Assembly (NCBI GenBank): GCA_050633665.1
Contig: JBOEGY010000009.1
Location: forward strand, 372,001 to 436,000
DNA from: JAUIAI01 sp050633665
GTDB taxonomy: Bacteria > Pseudomonadota > Gammaproteobacteria > Burkholderiales > Burkholderiaceae_E
Reading direction: 5' to 3'
Length of the DNA stretch: 64,000 bases
This document shows, piece by piece, positions 60,172-64,000 of the stretch; position 1 is the first letter of the stretch; each line of letters opens with the position of its first letter. The notes below the pieces were generated by a model. It searched no databases. It worked only from the letters and a program-made list of their open reading frames with translations, and was not told the DNA's origin. Position numbers and translations under genes: made by a program.

Positions 60172-61653
60172 ATGCGCTTTCTATTGAACTTGCCACTTTA
60201 TTTTCGTCCGCTGTGTATCAGCCTCTTTTGCCTGTTCCTGGCTTCCTGTGCATTGACGCAGTCTCAGTCGTTCTGGGCCAGTGACCGCGTTGCGGAACTC
60301 GATAAGGCACTCAGCACGAATGACTTCGAACGTGCTGACAGCCTGATTGCCAGCTACGACGGAACCCTTAGCAGCGAGGTCGCGCTCGACCTTGCTATCC
60401 GTGACGGCAACGTGGCAGCAGTCGACCGATACGCCGGACCGGCCGATGTCAATCTGCCCCTTGACGCTGATGGCGTAACGCCGCTCATCCGAGCCGTGCG
60501 GGTCGCACCGGGCAAGGATCGCGAGTTGATTGTTCGGCGCCTGCTGAAAGCTGGCGCCGACCCCCGCAAGACCGATAACTTTGGCCGTAACCCGATCAAC
60601 TATGCCGGTTTTGGCGGGGATCCTGCGCTAGCCCGGTTCCTGGAAAGCGGTGGCAGCAGCTACTACAACAGTCAGGCCGGAGGGCAGGTTGAATGGTTGC
60701 CAGAGCTGGCCTGGCAGGCCAGCGGTCCTAAGCGCCCAAAAAGCCAACAATTACCCAAAACCCTGTTGAGCGGTTCTCCGCTCAAAATATTGAATACCGG
60801 CCGCCCCGACCTGTTGTTCGCCTCGGCCTGGATTCCAGCCATGACAAACGATTCGGCGGGTGCGGATCTGGGTCCGTTCGCGGGATTCCGCTTTCATGCC
60901 GACGGCACCGGTTCACTGATGCGTTTCTTTCCTGCAGCCAGCAAAATTGAGGCGCGTGACAAGTCGCATGTTGCCTGGGACTTTTACCGCGACCATCTGT
61001 ATTTCACCGTGCTGACCAATGACTATGCCGCCTATTGCCGCAGCACTGAAGGGGCAGCGGGGCGGTTTGGCGTCAGTTGTACCAACTATTCGGCCGGTGG
61101 CGGCGATGTTGGCGAGATCCTGTCAAAAGGACTTTCGCCTGCGTCAGCCAAGGCATTGCTGAACAGCGCGTCTGAGCGAGCGCTGTTGCAACGGGTCGGG
61201 CGCACTACCTCGGTGCTGGATGCGGCGGCGGGGCAAGTCTGCAAACCGCGATTGGCCAGCAAGAAACTGCGCGGTGGCTTACCGGCGCGGGCAGCAAAGT
61301 CACGCACTTTCGGCGATTGGGTGGTGTTTGATCAGAACCGCTTCAAGACTTTTTCGTCCAAAGGTGCCTCTGTTTGCACCCAGCGGGCTGGGCGAATGGC
61401 CGCTTTACGGGCATGTAAAAAAGCGGGCGGCGGATGTCGCAGTGTTGGCGGTTGTACCGGCAAAACCGCGACCGCAGTCGCTTCGGTAGCCGGTCACAAA
61501 TGGGCCTGGTTGTCCTGCCATCCAGACCCGGAAGCAGCAAAACGGCAGGCGTTGGCCAAGTGTCGCGAGAAGTCCGGCTGTGATTGCCAGATTATTTATG
61601 CAGACGCAGAGCGGCCTTCCGCAGCGCCCAGGTCTTGCCGCAGACGATCCTGA
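60172..61653 (+). CDS. Ankyrin-repeat lipoprotein with cysteine-rich DUF4189-like C-terminus
   Basis: The 493-residue precursor has a lipobox LASC with Cys26. Ankyrin-like repeats lie at about 40-170 (DGVTPLIRAVRVAPGKDRELIVRRLLKAGADPRKTDNFGRNPINYAGFGG). A middle domain (about 180-330) follows, then a C-terminal region with two spaced cysteine repeats (ALRACKKAGGGCRSVGGC and ALAKCREKSGCDC) like DUF4189. It should sit in the outer membrane facing the periplasm. The combination is not one I recognise. Its 3' end overlaps the convergent tetR gene by 58 bases. No partner gene is obvious. Confidence 0.72.
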   Translation: MRFLLNLPLYFRPLCISLFCLFLASCALTQSQSFWASDRVAELDKALSTNDFERADSLIASYDGTLSSEVALDLAIRDGNVAAVDRYAGPADVNLPLDADGVTPLIRAVRVAPGKDRELIVRRLLKAGADPRKTDNFGRNPINYAGFGGDPALARFLESGGSSYYNSQAGGQVEWLPELAWQASGPKRPKSQQLPKTLLSGSPLKILNTGRPDLLFASAWIPAMTNDSAGADLGPFAGFRFHADGTGSLMRFFPAASKIEARDKSHVAWDFYRDHLYFTVLTNDYAAYCRSTEGAAGRFGVSCTNYSAGGGDVGEILSKGLSPASAKALLNSASERALLQRVGRTTSVLDAAAGQVCKPRLASKKLRGGLPARAAKSRTFGDWVVFDQNRFKTFSSKGASVCTQRAGRMAALRACKKAGGGCRSVGGCTGKTATAVASVAGHKWAWLSCHPDPEAAKRQALAKCREKSGCDCQIIYADAERPSAAPRSCRRRS

Positions 61654-62264
61654 CCGGTATCGAGTCCCCGCCACCACAGATCTATCATCAAATCGGCGAG
61701 TTGTTGCTCGTCAAGTTCGCCGTCTGGCTTCCACCAGGCGAAGGTGAAATTGACCATGCCAAGCAACGCCATGGTGGTTGCTGACCGAACTGATGGCTCA
61801 ATGCGTCCCGGAAACGCCTTGTCGATCAACTGCGCGATCGTATTGACCACATCGCGTTCGAGTGAAGTAATGTGTTCTGATTGATCCGGACCCAGAAACT
61901 TGACGTCATTGAGCAGGCAGACATGATAATTATGCGAATGAGCGTATTCGGCCAGCAAGGCCCTGATCAGCGCGGCGAGCTGGTTGCGAGCGGCTTGAGC
62001 TGATGTTTCACCCGGCCTGGTCGCGGTGCCCTGATGCGAATGGGCCAGTGTTTGCAAGCGGCACATGTACTGGTCTAGTGCCTCAAAAAGAATGGATTCT
62101 TTGCTGTCAAAGTAGTGATATAGCGCGGCTTTCGATACTGAGCACGCCCTGGCCAGATCTGACATCGACGCGCTGGCATAACCGCGGCGCGCAAATTCCC
62201 GCGCTGCCTGATGCCGGATCGTCTGCCGCTGTTGATCGTGATTGTCTGCGCGAGGTCTGGCCAT
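61596..62264 (-). CDS. TetR-family regulator (PaaR-like)
   Basis: The 222-residue protein has an N-terminal TetR HTH (REFARRGYASASMSDLARACSVSKAALYHYFDSKESILFEAL) and a helical ligand-binding C domain. Its ATG overlaps the paaE stop by one base (TAATG), placing it at the end of the paa operon, as in Burkholderiales, where TetR-type PaaR represses phenylacetate genes until phenylacetyl-CoA binds. The function is inferred from position. The C-terminal 19 codons overlap the ankyrin gene. Confidence 0.88.
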   Translation of the reverse strand: MARPRADNHDQQRQTIRHQAAREFARRGYASASMSDLARACSVSKAALYHYFDSKESILFEALDQYMCRLQTLAHSHQGTATRPGETSAQAARNQLAALIRALLAEYAHSHNYHVCLLNDVKFLGPDQSEHITSLERDVVNTIAQLIDKAFPGRIEPSVRSATTMALLGMVNFTFAWWKPDGELDEQQLADLMIDLWWRGLDTGQDRLRQDLGAAEGRSASA

Positions 62265-63355
62265 TAGCGTTCGTCGTAGTTGACAACCACCTTGTCGGTC
62301 ACCGGGCTTGACTGGCAAGTCAATACAAAACCCTTGTCGATTTCCCATTGTTCGAGCGTGAAGTTACGTGCCATCGTGACTTCACCCTCAACGATCTTTG
62401 CGCGGCAGGTGCAACAGACACCGCCTTTGCAGGCATAAGGCAGGTTCGCGCCCTTGAGCAATCCGGCGTCAAGGATGGAAGTGCCTTCAAATGGCACCCG
62501 GATCACCCTTGATTTGCCATCCGAGATGATTGTGACTTCGCTGGCGGGCGCGTCAGCGCTGATGGTCGTAGCCGCCGGCGGCGCGCCAGAGGGGTTCGGG
62601 GTGCCGAACCGTTCAATGGAAATCGCCTGTGGGGCAACACCGGCGGCCAGCAAGGCCGCTTCGGCGGCATCCATCATCGGCCCGGGGCCGCAGATGAATG
62701 CATGATCGATCGAAGCAGCCGGGACCAGGTTGCTTAACAACGCCGCACATTTTTCCTGATTGAGCAGGCCGTTAAACAGCGGAACGTCCTGGGGCTCTTC
62801 TGCCAGAATATGAATCAATCGGAAGCGGTCCATGAATCGGTTCTTCAGGCCTTCGAGCGCTTCGATGAACATGATCGACTGTAAATCCCGGTTGCCATAG
62901 ATCAGCGTGAACCGGCTTTGAGGTTCAACTTCAAGCGTTGTTGCGATCAACGAGAGCATCGGAGTAATGCCAGACCCCCCGGCAAATCCCGTGTAGTGCC
63001 GGGGGTTGGCCGGTGACAGCGGGGTGAAAAAGCGTCCGTCAGGCGTCATGACCTCAAGCGATTGGCCGGCGGCCAGCGTATCGTTGGCCCAGTTGGAAAA
63101 GCGGCCACCTGCAACCCGTTTGATGCCCACTCTGAGCAAGCCCTTGTTTTGATAGTCAGGGACTGCGGCGCAGATCGAGTAGGAGCGGCGAAGTTCCTCG
63201 TCGCCAACCATGGCTTTGAGGGTAAGAAACTGTCCCTGGACAAACCGGTATTGGTCCTTCAGCGAATCCGGCACGGCGAAGGTGACGGTGATAGCGTCTT
63301 TGGTTTCCGGGTTGACTGACAGAATGTCCAGCGAGTGAAATTGCGGGGTGGCCAT
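62264..63355 (-). CDS. paaE: Phenylacetyl-CoA epoxidase reductase subunit PaaE
   Basis: The 363-residue protein has an N-terminal FAD-binding reductase domain (EELRRSYSICAAVPD, GGRFSNWAND, GFAGGSGITPMLSLIATTL for NAD binding). The C-terminal plant-type ferredoxin domain has CKGGVCCTCRAKIVEG and the last Cys in LTCQSS, giving the C-x4-C-x2-C...C cluster. It passes electrons from NADPH to PaaA. It lies 12 bases after paaD. Family and length agree with E. coli PaaE (356). Confidence 0.95.
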   Translation of the reverse strand: MATPQFHSLDILSVNPETKDAITVTFAVPDSLKDQYRFVQGQFLTLKAMVGDEELRRSYSICAAVPDYQNKGLLRVGIKRVAGGRFSNWANDTLAAGQSLEVMTPDGRFFTPLSPANPRHYTGFAGGSGITPMLSLIATTLEVEPQSRFTLIYGNRDLQSIMFIEALEGLKNRFMDRFRLIHILAEEPQDVPLFNGLLNQEKCAALLSNLVPAASIDHAFICGPGPMMDAAEAALLAAGVAPQAISIERFGTPNPSGAPPAATTISADAPASEVTIISDGKSRVIRVPFEGTSILDAGLLKGANLPYACKGGVCCTCRAKIVEGEVTMARNFTLEQWEIDKGFVLTCQSSPVTDKVVVNYDER

Positions 63356-63367
63356 AGTGCTCAGCGT

Positions 63368-63904
63368 TTAAAAAGGCTTGAAATAGTCGAAAGGCTCCGC
63401 GCAACTAAGACAGCGGTACAAAGCCTTGCAAGGTGTTGAGCCGAATTCGGACAGGGATTCGACCCGCGGACTGCTGCATCTTGGGCAGACGGGCTCTAGC
63501 TGGTCCGGCAATGGGTGAAACTGGATGGTCTTGCCGGATGGCCCACCGCATTGCCCGGGCGGGGCAATGCCGTAGGCACGCAACTTTTCATGGGTCCCGG
63601 GAAGCATCCAGTCAGTGCTCCAGGCGGGGCTCAGGGTAATCAATACCTGCGCATCGGCATGCCCGAGGGCTCGAAGCGCCGCGTTCACGTCATCGGCGAT
63701 CGATTCGGTCGCCGGACAACCACTATAAGTAGGCGTTAACGTCACGACAATCGACTCGCCCGCCAGCTCAACGCTGCGCAAGATACCCAGATCGGCTAGT
63801 GTGACAACGGGAATCTCCGGGTCGGGTATCTGACCGATTGTCCGCGTGACTTCTGCCAGGCTGGCGCGTGCGGTTGTTCGACCCGGCAAGACCGTATCTA
63901 CCAT
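63368..63904 (-). CDS. paaD: Phenylacetate degradation protein PaaD
   Basis: The 178-residue protein has a MIP18/DUF59-type domain (IPDPEIPVVTLADLGILRSVEL, TYSGCPATESIADDV) and a C-terminal zinc-ribbon-like section with CPRCSS and CLSCAEPFD. PaaD is proposed to help mature the PaaE iron-sulfur cluster. The start overlaps the paaC stop by 7 bases. The length agrees with the family. Confidence 0.94.
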   Translation of the reverse strand: MVDTVLPGRTTARASLAEVTRTIGQIPDPEIPVVTLADLGILRSVELAGESIVVTLTPTYSGCPATESIADDVNAALRALGHADAQVLITLSPAWSTDWMLPGTHEKLRAYGIAPPGQCGGPSGKTIQFHPLPDQLEPVCPRCSSPRVESLSEFGSTPCKALYRCLSCAEPFDYFKPF

Positions 63905-64000
63905 TGCGCACCCGGATGAGCACGGGCCACTGATTGCATTTCTGCGAGCAGATAGTCCAGGTGCTCGGTATGCTGGCCGGATTTGCCGGTAGACAGGAAT
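63898..64000 (-). CDS. paaC: Phenylacetyl-CoA epoxidase structural subunit PaaC (5' part outside window)
   Basis: The last 33 codons are visible. They read GQHTEHLDYLLAEMQSVARAHPGAQW and stop at TAG (63898-63900), closely resembling the conserved PaaC C-terminus. PaaC is the non-catalytic ferritin-like partner of PaaA in the epoxidase. The upstream part, and paaA and paaB, lie beyond the window. Confidence 0.85.
   Translation of the reverse strand, partial: FLSTGKSGQHTEHLDYLLAEMQSVARAHPGAQW

Noticed and set aside
1..64000. CRISPR arrays, transposases, integrases, tRNA and rRNA genes
   Set aside because: I scanned for regularly spaced repeats, IS-like terminal repeats, transposase or integrase motifs and cloverleaf patterns and saw none. 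Visual scanning cannot exclude a short non-coding RNA; a covariance-model search would settle it.

Overview
The window reads as about 64 kb of chromosomal core sequence from a proteobacterium, with no insertion sequence, prophage, CRISPR array, rRNA or tRNA that I can recognise. Gene order points to the Betaproteobacteria, probably Burkholderiales. The clues are argS-SPOR-dsbA-SDR, dacA-dat-ybeD-lipB-lipA, birA-SPOR-rfaE2, rsmI/lpoA-yraN-dolP, and a PhaM-type granule protein. This placement is an inference from synteny and protein style, not a computed phylogeny. The GC content looks moderately high. The coding density is extreme: most neighbouring genes overlap or sit within a few tens of bases, and several convergent pairs share stop-codon bases.

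Layout. Positions 1-5.2 kb hold a partial ycaO, a DEDDh exonuclease, a P-loop kinase, a two-helix ion channel, a conserved hypothetical and mgtE. Positions 5.3-9.35 kb form a likely operon: a small protein, a retropepsin-like zinc protease, rimK, an AstE/aspartoacylase-like enzyme and an MFS transporter. Positions 9.3-12.3 kb hold a LuxR-type HTH protein, a DHH phosphoesterase and a small membrane protein. Positions 12.2-19.1 kb hold a heterotetrameric-type sarcosine oxidase locus in which the alpha and gamma subunits are one polypeptide (soxB-soxD-soxAG), a YecA/SEC-C protein, and a GlxA-type AraC regulator that may control it. Positions 19.1-26 kb carry a CDF transporter, metC, a PanE-like reductase, a DUF457-type membrane protein, arsC, an acyl-CoA synthetase and a VOC protein.

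Positions 26-32 kb form the argS-SPOR-dsbA-SDR-BtuF-like-rlpA run. Positions 32-35.5 kb hold rsmI facing lpoA-yraN-dolP, which is an envelope cluster. Positions 35.6-43.9 kb hold lemA with an M48 protease, an ATP-grasp enzyme, an SDR, ldcA, a GAF-PAS-GGDEF diguanylate cyclase and a GST. Positions 43.9-52.7 kb hold the lipoate/peptidoglycan cluster (lipA, lipB, dat, ybeD, dacA), interrupted by a PIN-domain gene, nnrU and a PAS-PAS histidine kinase with a single-domain response regulator. Next come two tandem paralogous small proteins and a thioredoxin-like ferredoxin.

Positions 52.8-58.1 kb hold birA, a SPOR-like protein, rfaE2, a MerR-cobalamin-binding regulator of CarH type, a FIST sensor and a PhaM-like protein. 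Positions 58.2-64 kb hold a CoA-binding protein, metY, an ankyrin lipoprotein, a TetR regulator and the 3' half of a phenylacetyl-CoA epoxidase operon (paaC-paaD-paaE).

No obviously new multi-gene defence or mobile system is visible. The most unusual items are the soxA-soxG fusion, the CarH-like B12 regulator with one changed light-sensing position, the signalling pair inserted in the dacA-lipA cluster, the paralogous pair beside dacA, and the cysteine-rich ankyrin lipoprotein.
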